From Schizochytrium sp. TIO01 (Eukaryota > Sar > Bigyra > Thraustochytrida > Thraustochytriidae), in NCBI GenBank assembly GCA_004764695.1, contig SMSO01000004.1, positions 1,205,501-1,269,500 on the forward strand: a stretch of DNA of 64,000 nucleotides, read 5' to 3'. The translations under genes and the position numbers were made by a program. The notes beneath the pieces are model-generated. The model did no database searches. It was not told where the DNA came from and worked only from the letters and a program-made list of their open reading frames with translations. Below are positions 22,074 through 32,343 of this stretch, one piece after another (within the stretch, counting starts at the first letter, position 1; each line of letters opens with the position of its first letter).

Positions 22074-25000
22074 ATGCTGTCCGTGGCGTTAGCTAATGAG
22101 GAGCGCAAACGAGACCAAGAGGAAAAGAGAACAGCTAGAATCAAAGCGCAGGATGAAAGGCGGACACCTGACAAGACCATCTATAGACGGCCTGGGGTTC
22201 GAGTAGTAAAAAGCAAATCACCGTGGACATTTCCTGCAAGTAGGCACTTCCCTAGACGCGAAATTTGGAATTGGTCAGAAAGCCAAGAAAATGATGATCT
22301 GGCTAAATTCGAGGAAGAGTTTTGTAGGGCCGGCCAAGCTCAAGCGCAAGCCTCTGACAAAGATGCTACACCCCAAACCACCGAAGAAAGCGGGACGAAT
22401 TATAAAACACTTCGAAAAGCACCAAGTCTTCGAAACTCGGTTCATGAACAACTTATTTCTGTGGTGGAGGTGCGTCGGAACCAACGTGATGGAGCGAGTA
22501 AGAATCGCTCAAAGAAAACAAAGGGTGATGCTAGCCTTATGTCGGGATCACAGTCTGGAAAATCAAGTAACAATGCCAACAGCGAGGGAGGTAGACGCCA
22601 ACATCGCCCTTTCAGCATAGTAAAAAATTATCGGAAAAAAAACGTAGAGGAACGTAAAGCAGCCATGCTTAATGCTGAAGCACGTAAGACTGGAAACACA
22701 AAGAGACTTTCAAAAGGCGTAAAAGCTAATCAAGAAACTCAAGACTCAAACGAAATCGGCGAAGGAGAAGAAGATGATAATGAAGAAGACGGGGATGAGG
22801 AGGAAGACAGCGATGATGATCGTATGCCGACACCAACCTTGGAATCTCTTGGACTTGGAGATAGAGCCACTGGCAATATAGAAGTGGACCGCAGTCTTCT
22901 TGAGACAGCACCAGAAATGCTGATTGAAAAGCACGCATCATGCATAGCTGCTTCAAGCTCACAACAAGTTTTTGTAGATTCTTGTCGCAAGTCATGTGTT
23001 TTGCCTGAACCAATGCTCAACATCAGGGAAGACCATGATGAGACTATGGAGGCAAGTAAGATGTTTCAAAATTATAATGTACGAGTAAAGAAAGACCTCT
23101 TACAACTCGAAACTAGAGATGTAATTCTTTGGGATTGGAGGATTGTTGCCAAAGGACGTACGGTAGATGAACTGAAGCTTGAGCACTATGGAATCGGGGA
23201 TCTTTATACTAATGCACTTGCAGATGCGCTTGCTGCGGATGCTAAGCAGGCAAAACAAGGACGCCGCTCTTTTCGTCGAATAAATCTGAGCTCATGTCGA
23301 GTGTCAGCGAAAGGCGTTAAGAACCTTGCTCGAAGTTTGCGCGATCATCCTAGAGCTTTGCGCCTAGATCTGTCTCGAAATGCCCTTGGCCCATGGGCTG
23401 GCGAGCCGCTTTGTACTATCCTTCAACCTCAATCTCCGGCGTCGGCAACACTTTCAGTGCTTGATCTTAGCGATAATGGACTAGGTGATAACGCTGTTAT
23501 TGGATTGTGTCAAGCATTGCGCACTTCTGTGGTAGAATGGCTAAACCTTTCGAAAAATGATATATCCGCTCGCGGAGCAATTAGTCTTGCTACGTTTCTA
23601 AGAGAACAGCAACCACCTGAAGACAACTCCAACCTCATGAATAATAGTTCATTTGGTTCCACAGGACCTACACTCTTGGAAAAGGCTGGTAGTCAGTCCT
23701 TCTTCAATTACGTCAATGCTGGGAATTCATGGGACAATGCTTCGGAGAATGGGTCTGTAACCGAACACAATTCTCAAGATGTGACAGATCCTGTGCATTA
23801 TTCTCCTCTGTCAACTCTCCTTTTAGATTGGAATCGAATTCAAGGTGCAGAGGCTACCATCCTGTTACAAGCGGTGACTGAAAATAAAGTTTTGCTTGAG
23901 TTGTCACTGGCTTGGAATGGACTAGCCACATCGTCATCTACTCTCGATGCGCTTGTAGAAATGGTTAAGATGAACACTAGTCTAGTGAAACTAAGCGTAG
24001 GGCATAATCGAATAAGCGCTTCTTGTTGCTCGGCGCTTCTCGAACAACTCCCTTTCAGTGATTCCCTCCTGTCTGTTGATTTGAGCGGTAACGATGATCA
24101 CGAAGATATCTTTTCATCAGAATATGCACTCTCTAATTGTAGTCATAAGGTGTCTGAAAGTTGGTCTACACAATCAATCAATATTGAAGGAAAAAGTCTC
24201 ATCTATAGTCGTTATAGCACAGATCCTTGTCCAAAGCAACAAGCTCTGGTCAACCCCGAGGAATCTCTGGCAAATTCTGACGGTTTTGATGAAGAAAGTG
24301 CAAATGATCCCCAAGTAACTGGGAATACACAAGCATCTATTGCCCATATTTCTGACCACAATCTATGGAAACGTCGAGGGGTATGTTGGCTTTCGCGGCG
24401 GTGGGTCCCACACACAATTTGGTATTATCCTAATATTAGTGGACCACCATCTAGTGAAATTTTTATCGAGTTTCAGCTTCCAGGAGGATCAGCAATGTGT
24501 GTAAAGATGCACCCAGCTCCTGAACTGCAGTCGTGCGCCACTGAAGCAGAGGTGTCCCGACCAAGTCGTACATCAATGACCTCAAGCGTAGGGCAAACTG
24601 GGCCGCGACGAAACAAGAGTATTGCCATGTCTCGACACTCACTTAAGAAAAATAAACAGCGTGAATCTACGCTCATGTTCAAAGTTCAGAAAACCATGTC
24701 TGGAGCAAATAATGGAGCTGTCATGTTGAATAAGATGCAAATGTTGACACGGGGTTCGATCAATGCCGGTACTTTGCCCATACAAGAAAACGATGGGGCA
24801 TCAGCGATTATCCCTTCTCCTCCATCCAATGGCCAGAGCGATTCTAGTTCACCTAAAACAGCATTCTTAATGAATCGTTCGCGACGTTCACACCTCTTTG
24901 GCGCTTCACAAATGCAGCATTTGCAGTCTACAGGCCTTGCAAAATATGATTATCGAACATTGAAGGCGCATGCAATTGCAAGACCTTCTAATCTGAGCAG

Positions 25001-26609
25001 TGCTTTACTGCAAAGTATTCAAAACGGAGCGCAGGAAGATCTTGAGGTCGGGTCCAAAGAAATGCTCGAAGGCGTCTGTGACTTATCCCTTTCTAACTCT
25101 GAACCGATCTGTCCTGCGTATGCCACAATCATGCTTCCACCTGGACGAACATACTTTAAGTTCATTGTGCGTAGCCAAGAGATATTTGCACGGGACATTG
25201 ATACCTGTTGGACGATGTGGCCTTTGAGCTCTTATAAAAGCATGGGGTCTAGTCATGATCCGACAGATGCACTGGATGCCCAGCATGTCCCAACAATTTC
25301 AAATTTTGTTGACAACCCATGGCCGTTTTTCCCTGTTGGTGGACTTAGCAACCCCGATCCAGGTGCTGAGCGACCCCAACCTAAACAATCATGGTCAATT
25401 AAGCGTTCGATTTTCCGCCATCATGTGTGCGATAATGTTCGCAAGCTCGCAAGTGCATTCAACAGCGATTGGGAACAAGTGCTTGAGAATCATTATGTAA
25501 TTAAAGCCGCAGGAGATGAACTGCCTTACATTCGGGAACTTTTGTGGGCCCATTTCAGTGATATTTGTACCCTGTTCACTGTACAAGCTTGTGATGGCGT
25601 GAATAGTTTTGCGTTCGCATTCGATGAGGTAAAAGCCTGGTTAAGATCTAATGAAGGAAAACTCATTCCTGATAAGGTTCAAGACGAGATTCTATATGAC
25701 CTCTATGACAAAAGTGCTTTGCTTGAGGCGCGTCGTGCAACAAACCAATTCGGACGCCATTATACCTTTATGGTTAAACGAAGTGCTGAGACAGTTACTT
25801 CGGACCCAGGAATGATTCGGTACCAGCTACTTCAGTTCATTATCCTCCTCGCGACTCGAGTGTACTCGGATGTTCGCTTAACAACGGTTGTTGCAACCCA
25901 GCAAGACCAAGAAATCGCCCGTGCGCAACTTCGCCGGGTGGCCCCACGTCGGCGGAGCTCTCTAGAAACGACTCCTGAATCGCTGGAACGCAAGCGCACC
26001 TCTTTCTACACGCCCGCAGATGCATCTACGCTTTTTGGTGCTGATGGTATTCACCGTGAGTTTGGTACACCTTTTTTTAAAAGCGCTTATGCTGCAGTCC
26101 ACCATTTCCTGAAACTGTGCTTTCTTGAGTCAGGGCAAGTCTATATTCATCGAGATGTTTTCCGACGTGGGCATTTTTTCTTTCAAGATGTAGTCAATGT
26201 ATTTATGCGACATATCGATGATTTGCGGCGGATCTTTGACTCCAATTCTGTCAAAGGCCATGTGTTGCATGACTTCATTCCTGGGAATGCTTGGGAAGAT
26301 ATTTTTCTCAAGATTCACCCTGGTTACTCCAAAGTCCCTCTTCGGCGTATCTTTGCCCTAAGCAAAAGCACCTTTGTTGACTTTGAGGATCCTGACTTTG
26401 CCCCAGGCCTGTGCTTTTTAGAATTTCTGGAATGCCTTGCGCGGCTTGCACATCTTGATAATCTTGCTACAACAGTTCTGCAAGCCTTTGATAAATCGAA
26501 ACAATTGAAAGGCCTCTACTTAAAAGAATCAAAGACAGCTCCAGAAGATGCCCTAACAATCCGACTTGAAATGGTCATTCGTCAATTATCTGAAGCATAT
26601 AGAGTTTAA
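22074..26609 (+). CDS. Large leucine-rich-repeat protein (ribonuclease-inhibitor type LRRs), possibly axonemal
   Basis: This protein has 1511 residues and starts at an ATG. The N-terminal 220 residues are basic and disordered. An acidic Glu/Asp run lies at about 227-250. LRRs of the ribonuclease-inhibitor class span about 400-690, for example RRINLSSCRVSAKGVKNLA, LSVLDLSDNGLGDNAVIGL and VEWLNLSKNDISARGAISL. A large insertion sits between repeats. Beyond them are two beta-rich segments, one around SRRWVPHTIWYY and one around MLPPGRTYFKFIV (about 1022). A long helical C-terminal region (about 1080-1500) follows. The PPG-plus-FxF segment after RI-type LRRs recalls LRR proteins of flagellated protists. 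I therefore infer a ciliary or scaffolding role. No nucleotide-binding domain is visible, so it is not an NLR in the strict sense. Confidence 0.8.
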   Translation: MLSVALANEERKRDQEEKRTARIKAQDERRTPDKTIYRRPGVRVVKSKSPWTFPASRHFPRREIWNWSESQENDDLAKFEEEFCRAGQAQAQASDKDATPQTTEESGTNYKTLRKAPSLRNSVHEQLISVVEVRRNQRDGASKNRSKKTKGDASLMSGSQSGKSSNNANSEGGRRQHRPFSIVKNYRKKNVEERKAAMLNAEARKTGNTKRLSKGVKANQETQDSNEIGEGEEDDNEEDGDEEEDSDDDRMPTPTLESLGLGDRATGNIEVDRSLLETAPEMLIEKHASCIAASSSQQVFVDSCRKSCVLPEPMLNIREDHDETMEASKMFQNYNVRVKKDLLQLETRDVILWDWRIVAKGRTVDELKLEHYGIGDLYTNALADALAADAKQAKQGRRSFRRINLSSCRVSAKGVKNLARSLRDHPRALRLDLSRNALGPWAGEPLCTILQPQSPASATLSVLDLSDNGLGDNAVIGLCQALRTSVVEWLNLSKNDISARGAISLATFLREQQPPEDNSNLMNNSSFGSTGPTLLEKAGSQSFFNYVNAGNSWDNASENGSVTEHNSQDVTDPVHYSPLSTLLLDWNRIQGAEATILLQAVTENKVLLELSLAWNGLATSSSTLDALVEMVKMNTSLVKLSVGHNRISASCCSALLEQLPFSDSLLSVDLSGNDDHEDIFSSEYALSNCSHKVSESWSTQSINIEGKSLIYSRYSTDPCPKQQALVNPEESLANSDGFDEESANDPQVTGNTQASIAHISDHNLWKRRGVCWLSRRWVPHTIWYYPNISGPPSSEIFIEFQLPGGSAMCVKMHPAPELQSCATEAEVSRPSRTSMTSSVGQTGPRRNKSIAMSRHSLKKNKQRESTLMFKVQKTMSGANNGAVMLNKMQMLTRGSINAGTLPIQENDGASAIIPSPPSNGQSDSSSPKTAFLMNRSRRSHLFGASQMQHLQSTGLAKYDYRTLKAHAIARPSNLSSALLQSIQNGAQEDLEVGSKEMLEGVCDLSLSNSEPICPAYATIMLPPGRTYFKFIVRSQEIFARDIDTCWTMWPLSSYKSMGSSHDPTDALDAQHVPTISNFVDNPWPFFPVGGLSNPDPGAERPQPKQSWSIKRSIFRHHVCDNVRKLASAFNSDWEQVLENHYVIKAAGDELPYIRELLWAHFSDICTLFTVQACDGVNSFAFAFDEVKAWLRSNEGKLIPDKVQDEILYDLYDKSALLEARRATNQFGRHYTFMVKRSAETVTSDPGMIRYQLLQFIILLATRVYSDVRLTTVVATQQDQEIARAQLRRVAPRRRSSLETTPESLERKRTSFYTPADASTLFGADGIHREFGTPFFKSAYAAVHHFLKLCFLESGQVYIHRDVFRRGHFFFQDVVNVFMRHIDDLRRIFDSNSVKGHVLHDFIPGNAWEDIFLKIHPGYSKVPLRRIFALSKSTFVDFEDPDFAPGLCFLEFLECLARLAHLDNLATTVLQAFDKSKQLKGLYLKESKTAPEDALTIRLEMVIRQLSEAYRV

Positions 26610-26625
26610 CTAGCATATTATACTT

Positions 26626-26655
26626 TTTATTATTCATAAGGCTACCGAAAATAAA
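26626..26655. terminator. Overlapping polyadenylation signals of two convergent genes
   Basis: The plus-strand LRR gene has AATAAA at 26650-26655. The minus-strand TSNAXIP1-like gene has its AATAAA as TTTATT at 26626-26631. Each signal lies between the other signal and its own stop codon, so the two 3' UTRs should overlap in antisense. Confidence 0.45.
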
Positions 26656-26712
26656 TAGAATTTTCTTATGGTCACACAGGCACACGAGTATTGGAGCTTT
26701 GTTTCATTAACG

Positions 26713-27789
26713 TCATGACCTTTGTTGAAGCTTAAGGTGGTTGATTTCTTCATTTTTATGTTTGAGCTCTTGTAGTGCTTTATTTAGATCTGCGGTTACT
26801 TGTGAAAGACGAATTTGGAAAATTTGGAGCTGATGATGTGCTGTTGCTTCTGACTCTTCTTTTGCTTTCACTACAACTTGAAGCTCTTTAGCAATCTCTT
26901 CATGATCTTGTCGCATTCGATTATAGTTATCTCTAGAGCTTTCTGTAGAATGTACAAGACGCGCTAGAGTTTCTCTAGCTTCCTGGAGAGAGCGATCTCG
27001 CTCGCTAATTTGCGCACTTAAGCGCTGGAGGACAACTTCAGTATCTCGTCGTCTGGTCACTTCACTAGCAAGTTCTTTTCGTAAACGAGCGCGCTCTCCT
27101 AGCAGCTCCTCGATTTGGGCTTTGCAGTTGCCAACTATATTAAAAAAGGGTTGTTCACATAGCTTCGTTCGGCCTGGTGCTGGTTTGTCAAAGTCAGCAT
27201 ATAAGTGCAGTGCGAAATCTTCACGAAGCTCTGTAAGTAGGTGCCGGAAAGGGCCACACGCAGGCGCAAGTTCTCCAAGAACACGACAACACGTTGCGAT
27301 AAATTGAGCATTTGGCTTTCTAGAATTTGTGTCATCAACCTGCAAATCCAAAGCATTTTTAGCCTCTCTATAAGTCATCTCACAAGCGAGGGCAGTTGAT
27401 CGAAATTCAGAATTTTCAAGATTTACCACTGATGTTGCTGTCCTTCCTGGTATTGCATAAGTACCATGACCTACGTGTGGAAACCTTGGGTTGGACCCTA
27501 CGGTAATAAGTGGGGTTCGAGTGTCCTGGCGTGCGTCACACCAAGGTTCATCAGGTAGAAAACGCTGGCCTAGAACTGGGCCGTAATGCAGCTCGCGTCG
27601 ATTTCGTTTGTGACCGGGCTGACTCGCTCGTATGGGCTGCGTTGGCCTTCTTAATGCATACCATTTCTGAAGCTTGTAGTCAAATGAACCCGGGTGAGGG
27701 TGAGTCTCCCGAGAACTAAATATGCTTGTATCAGGCTGACCAGTGGTAGGGGGGCCTTGTTGCATTGATCCTGCCGTTTTCCTTCCCAT
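26713..27789 (-). CDS. TSNAXIP1-like coiled-coil protein
   Basis: The frame opens at 27810, but the codon there is TTG. The first ATG is at 27789, giving 358 residues. The N-terminal 150 residues are Pro/Arg-rich and probably disordered. Residues about 135-240 resemble the N-terminal domain of translin-associated factor X-interacting protein 1. The pattern is a helix pair ending in CGPFRHLLTELREDFALHL, then QPFFNIVGNCKAQIEELL. The last 120 residues form a continuous heptad-like coiled coil rich in Glu, Arg, Lys and Gln. In animals this family is linked to testis and cilia. A flagellar role here is inference. The gene converges tail-to-tail on the LRR gene with about 100 bases between stop codons. 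Confidence 0.6.
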   Translation of the reverse strand: MGRKTAGSMQQGPPTTGQPDTSIFSSRETHPHPGSFDYKLQKWYALRRPTQPIRASQPGHKRNRRELHYGPVLGQRFLPDEPWCDARQDTRTPLITVGSNPRFPHVGHGTYAIPGRTATSVVNLENSEFRSTALACEMTYREAKNALDLQVDDTNSRKPNAQFIATCCRVLGELAPACGPFRHLLTELREDFALHLYADFDKPAPGRTKLCEQPFFNIVGNCKAQIEELLGERARLRKELASEVTRRRDTEVVLQRLSAQISERDRSLQEARETLARLVHSTESSRDNYNRMRQDHEEIAKELQVVVKAKEESEATAHHQLQIFQIRLSQVTADLNKALQELKHKNEEINHLKLQQRS

Positions 27790-29472
27790 GATTGCGTCAC
27801 AGCTTGGCAAACTAAAATGCCTCAGATTTCGTGTTGCACACTACTTTACAAGCGTCAATTTTACAACCACGCTCCATCCTGATCTTGAAAGTTGTCAAGA
27901 CTACCCTTAACCTTTTAAAGTATAGATTCGTACTTAAAGATTAAGGTAAAGCATGGTACTATGATTCACTCTTAGTAGTTCTTCTAGTGAGCAACGGATA
28001 TCCTAAAGGTGTGTACTTCATTTTTAATGTTTTATAAGTGGATACAATAAGATTAAGCATTCCTCTTATTTTCTCGATAGAAGGCCCAAGGACAAACACA
28101 AGCCGGGCTATGGGCTGAAAGTATGTCTTGTGCTGCTTAACATTGATACTGTCGAATCTTTAGTTCAAGATATTCAGAGTTATGCTTATGTGTGCAACTA
28201 TCGTCTAATTTCAAATATCCATGTCTTTAGAGAATATTGTTGAGATAAATATAGTTGGCTCTTAGCAAACAGCTTTCCGAACTCCCACCGCCTACGTTGT
28301 GACCAGTCTCCTCATGAAGATGACTTGTTATACCATTGTTATACTTGCAGATGGCTCAGAGCCATCATGAGCCTCATCCAAAAAATGCCCCATCAAGCCT
28401 AAGCATTTAGAACACACCTTAGTAAATTCTTGATGATAAAATGTTTGCTTGATTTGTATCTGAGTCTACATATTGAGAGAATATATGCACGGTATTTACA
28501 CAAGTCCGAAAATCTTAGCATAAAATGATATCGCACGAAAGACTCTCCCCGAACTTTTCAAAATTAAGTTATGGAGATAGCAACCGAGTGAAATGCCCCA
28601 CCTTGCTGTGTTCAAGTTCAGAGGAATCCTCACACATGCCATTGAAAATGTTTATGTTATATGCCTCTCTAATGCCAGATAATCCATAAAAATATGACTT
28701 TCAATCTGTATAATACTGCCAACATTTCGATAAACGCAAGGTTTCAAAACAAATTAATGTACTTCTACTCCACGAAGCTGTTCAGGCTAGAATGGGAATG
28801 TGGTTTCAGTTTTTAAAATTAAAATAACTTTTCTTTGTGCAAATGATTGCGCCTTATCCAAGCCTATACACAGAGTTTGATAAGCTGGCATTATTTGCCC
28901 TTACAAACCCCTTTAGATCAAAAGTGCTTCTTGCTGCATGTCCAACTCAAAATTGCAAAATATTTCCAACTCAGAGTCACTAAAAGCCTTTCTGATAGGC
29001 AGTGTTGAGTCCATATGTGCGGGAGATGGAGATCTTGTTTTAGCATTTTCTTTTGGAAATTCCAGGAAGAAACTTACAAAATCTCTAGCTTGACTGGTGC
29101 ACTCTATTTAGCATGAATTGGTCGATCGTGGTGAAGATGAACTTCCAAATGTGCTTGATTGTGCTGAAATCCAAATTGATGGAACTCCTCGACAAGACAT
29201 CGTTTGAGTTCTTGGTTTTCCATTCTAAGACCTCAAAAATTCAGACTTCCAATGCAACAGCACGAGACAATCAGGTTTGCGTGGTTGTGGAGTCAAGACT
29301 GTGAAGTCAAGAGCAAAACATTTACAGACGCAATTGCTAAAATCAAATAAGGTGAAATCAGAACTGAGCCTTGAAAAGATGAGTTAACTTAATTACGTCG
29401 ATTGTGTCAAGCACAGATCAAATATAGTATCCTAACTAGGAAACACATTGGCCTGCTTCCAAAAATAGCAGA
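27790..29472. other. Intergenic region, possible decayed coding traces only
   Basis: This 1.7-kb AT-rich stretch has no supported gene. Between about 28935 and 29310 several short open segments in different frames have somewhat protein-like composition. No ATG-to-stop frame exceeds about 63 codons, and none is recognisable. Confidence 0.5.
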
Positions 29473-29790
29473 TCGCTAACTCTCAACGCCAAAGCTAATC
29501 AAGCTGTCCTAAGCCTCCATTGATCCTTTTGCTTTAATCTTCTTAGGAAACCTCCAGCTGATCAGATTCTTCTTTCAGCAGACTAGAGTTTACTCTCCGA
29601 AGCGACATTATTCAAGCAAGTTGACATCGCGTTTCTTTTTATTGCGTAAAGCAAGTAACTCGGTAGAGCCGCGTGATGCAGGCCTATAACATAAGTTGGT
29701 CTGCGCAATGGTCCACTCAGATAAAATTTCAGTTATAACGCCACTTTTTATTTTTCTTATTTCTTGTTAAAAGACTCCTTATGACATTGA

Positions 29791-31974
29791 TCAGGTTAAG
29801 GTGCACATTGTCCATCTTTTGTGCATGCACCAGTACATACAGATCCAGCCTACAAAGCCTTCCTGCTGAGCACATGCACCTGCACTGCATGGGTCCTCAT
29901 TGCGGGAACTCTGGCAAACTTTCCAATCATCAGATGTGAAAGCATCCATTAACGAATTCCAAAGGTTGCACTTTTGTCTGACAAAACGCGTATTGAAACG
30001 ACCGCATCGTACACTTTCCTTAGGTTTCTTTGCTGGTCGAGCGGTTCGCAAAGGGGTTGGTGCTGGCGTGGGTGCGTCAGTAACGCAGATTCCATCGGTA
30101 GTACAGCTACCAGTGCACTCAGAACCAGTGAAATCGCATGTGAGACCATCGGCACAAGGCTCAAGGCATTCGTCAAGGCCCAAGCTAGCCTGATTTTGCA
30201 GAGTCAAAGTTTGAAATTTGTACGAATCCCTGTAAGTCTCGAGCATGCTGACAAAGCTTGAGATATCAGCTTCCGCAACCAAGTTATTCTCGGAGTTAAA
30301 ATTAAATGAAGTGATTTCACCCTTGCTATTGCACATGACGAGACCGTTTTGAAGAGGGCATTTCGCGCTGCCACAAGGGTTTATATAACGTGCATTATTA
30401 GTGGTAATGCCGCATCTGGTCCAGCGGGCACCGCCAAAGTTGTCTTGGAGTGCAACCCAAAGTTTGCAAGCTTGTGGATTGGTGGTTCCTGAGCAGGCAG
30501 CCTTGCTAGTAGGCGAAAACGTAGGGGCAGGCGTAGGTGCGTCAGTGACGCAGATTCCATCGGTAGTACAGCTACCAGTGCACTCAGAACCGGTGAAATC
30601 GCATGTGAGACCATCGGCACAAGGCTCAAGGCATTCGTCAAGGCCCAAGCTAGCCTGATTTTGCAGAGTCAAAGTTTGAAAATTGTACGAATCCCTGTAA
30701 GTCTCGAGCATGCTGACAAAGCTTGAGATATCAGCTTCCGCAATCAAGTTATTCTCGGAGTTGAAATTAAATGAAGTGATTTCATTATTGCTATTGCACG
30801 TGACGAGACCGTTTTGGACAGGGCATTTCGCGCTGCTACATGGGTTTATATAACGTGAATTAACAGCGTTAATGCCGCATTGGGTCCAGCTGGCACCTCC
30901 AAAGTTGTCTTGGAGCGCACTCCAAAGTTCGCAAGCTTTTGGGTAAGCGGTTGTTGAGCAGTCAGCGTTGCGAGTAGGAGCAGACGTAGGGGCAGGCGTA
31001 GGTGCGTCAGTGACACAGATTCCATCGGTAGTACAGCTACCAGCGCACTCAGAACCGGTGAAATCGCATGTGAGACCATCGGCACAAGGCTCAAGGCATT
31101 CGTCGAGGCCCAAGCTAGCCTGATTTTGCAGAGTCAAAGTTTGAAAATTGTACGAAGCCTTGTAAGTCTCGAGCATGCTGACAAAGCTTGAGATATCAGC
31201 TTCCGCAACCAAGTTATTCTCGGAGTCGAAATTAAATGAAGTAATTTGACGATTGCCATTGCACGTGAGGAGACCGTTTTGAACAGGGCACTTGGCGTTG
31301 CCACAAGGGTTTATATAACGTGAATTAACAGCGTTACTGCCGCATTGGGTCCAGCTGGCACCGCCAAAGTTGTCTTGGAGCGCATTCCAAAGTTCGCAAG
31401 TTTTGGGGTTAGCGGTTCCTGAGCAGGCAGTATTGTAAGTAGGAGCAGACGTAGGGGCGGGCGTAGGTGCGCTAGGGGCAGGCGTAGGTGCGTCAGTGAC
31501 ACAGATTCCATCGGTAGTACAGCTACCAGTGCACTCAGAACCAGTGAAATCGCATGTGAGACCATCGGCACAAGGCTCAAGGCATTCGTCAAGGCCCAAG
31601 CTAGCCTGATTTTGCAGAGTCAAAGTTTGAAAATTGTACGAAGCCTTGTAAGTCTCGAGCATGCTGACAAAGCTTGAGATATCAGCTTCCGCAACCAAGT
31701 TATTCTCGGAGTCGAAATTAAATGAAGTAATTTGACTATTGCCATTGCACGTGAGGAGACCGTTTTGAACAGGGCACTTGGCGTTGCCACAAGGGTTTAT
31801 ATAACGTGAATTAACAGCGTTACTGCCGCATTGGGTCCAGCTGGCACCGCCAAAGTTGTCTTGGAGCGCATTCCAAAGTTCGCAAGTTTTGGGGTAAGCG
31901 GTTCCTGAGCAGTCAGCCTTGCCTTCGTGAACAAGAAGTGCTAAAGTTGTTACTAAAAAAAGTAAGCGTGACAT
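29791..31974 (-). CDS. Secreted cysteine-rich protein, four tandem 155-aa repeats, frameshifted C-terminus
   Basis: This 727-residue protein begins with a clear signal peptide (about 1-20, SRLLFLVTTLALLVHEGKA). Four tandem repeats start at C22 and are joined by Thr/Pro-rich linkers (PTPAPT). Each repeat has CELW-ALQDNFGGASW-C, NPC, a C-x4-NGL--C segment, FVSMLETY, the near-invariant LTLQNQASLGLDECLEPCADGLTC, and GSCTTDGICV. The first half resembles the N-terminal cap of LRR proteins; this similarity is weak. A fifth, divergent repeat is cut short. After GFVG the frame shifts and reads 18 unrelated residues to a TGA. Comparison with the neighbouring paralogue shows why: a 209-bp deletion. Function is unknown; an extracellular or cell-wall adhesion role is guesswork. 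Confidence 0.85.
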   Translation of the reverse strand: MSRLLFLVTTLALLVHEGKADCSGTAYPKTCELWNALQDNFGGASWTQCGSNAVNSRYINPCGNAKCPVQNGLLTCNGNSQITSFNFDSENNLVAEADISSFVSMLETYKASYNFQTLTLQNQASLGLDECLEPCADGLTCDFTGSECTGSCTTDGICVTDAPTPAPSAPTPAPTSAPTYNTACSGTANPKTCELWNALQDNFGGASWTQCGSNAVNSRYINPCGNAKCPVQNGLLTCNGNRQITSFNFDSENNLVAEADISSFVSMLETYKASYNFQTLTLQNQASLGLDECLEPCADGLTCDFTGSECAGSCTTDGICVTDAPTPAPTSAPTRNADCSTTAYPKACELWSALQDNFGGASWTQCGINAVNSRYINPCSSAKCPVQNGLVTCNSNNEITSFNFNSENNLIAEADISSFVSMLETYRDSYNFQTLTLQNQASLGLDECLEPCADGLTCDFTGSECTGSCTTDGICVTDAPTPAPTFSPTSKAACSGTTNPQACKLWVALQDNFGGARWTRCGITTNNARYINPCGSAKCPLQNGLVMCNSKGEITSFNFNSENNLVAEADISSFVSMLETYRDSYKFQTLTLQNQASLGLDECLEPCADGLTCDFTGSECTGSCTTDGICVTDAPTPAPTPLRTARPAKKPKESVRCGRFNTRFVRQKCNLWNSLMDAFTSDDWKVCQSSRNEDPCSAGACAQQEGFVGWICMYWCMHKRWTMCTLT
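30031..31911 (-). repeat. Four in-frame coding repeats (486 + 3 x 465 bp)
   Basis: The units start at 31911, 31425, 30960 and 30495, reading leftward on the minus strand. The first is 21 bp longer because its linker has seven extra residues. Units 1 and 2 differ at only about three amino acids outside the linker, so one was copied from the other very recently. Units 3 and 4 are more diverged. Confidence 0.9.
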
Positions 31975-32299
31975 AACTTCGACGAAACTTCAATCTGATT
32001 ATTAATTCGATATTATACGAAGCTCAGCTTTCTTCTTCACTACTAGGTTGCAGCTTATAGAGCACAGCTTGTCTCGGTCAAGCGGATTTCGAGAAGATTT
32101 GGTTACAGTCTGGGTTTTGCTTGTGTGCTGGGTGTTTCATTTTGATTTTGGATTCTAGTTTAAAATGACTTTGCACCGTTGCTACTATATTTCCATGTTA
32201 CAAATTCCTTTTTTAAATATGGAAAATAAATCGTTCCTTACACTTTTAGTACGTTTGATTATTATCGATAGATGTTTTAACTATTGTTGTAATATGCAA

Positions 32300-32343
32300 C
32301 AGTAATGATTGATCTTTAGGTCAGTCATGATTGATGTTTAGGT
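32300..32343. repeat. 22-bp tandem repeat, two copies (copy A upstream region)
   Basis: Two 22-base units around TGATTGAT(C/G)TTTAGGT lie about 330 bases upstream of the copy A start codon. The corresponding place in copy B has three units. Confidence 0.7.

Noticed and set aside
29113-29304. 63-codon ORF and neighbouring open segments possibly forming a spliced gene
   Set aside because: Lengths are within chance for this base composition and I could not join them with plausible splice sites into a recognisable protein.
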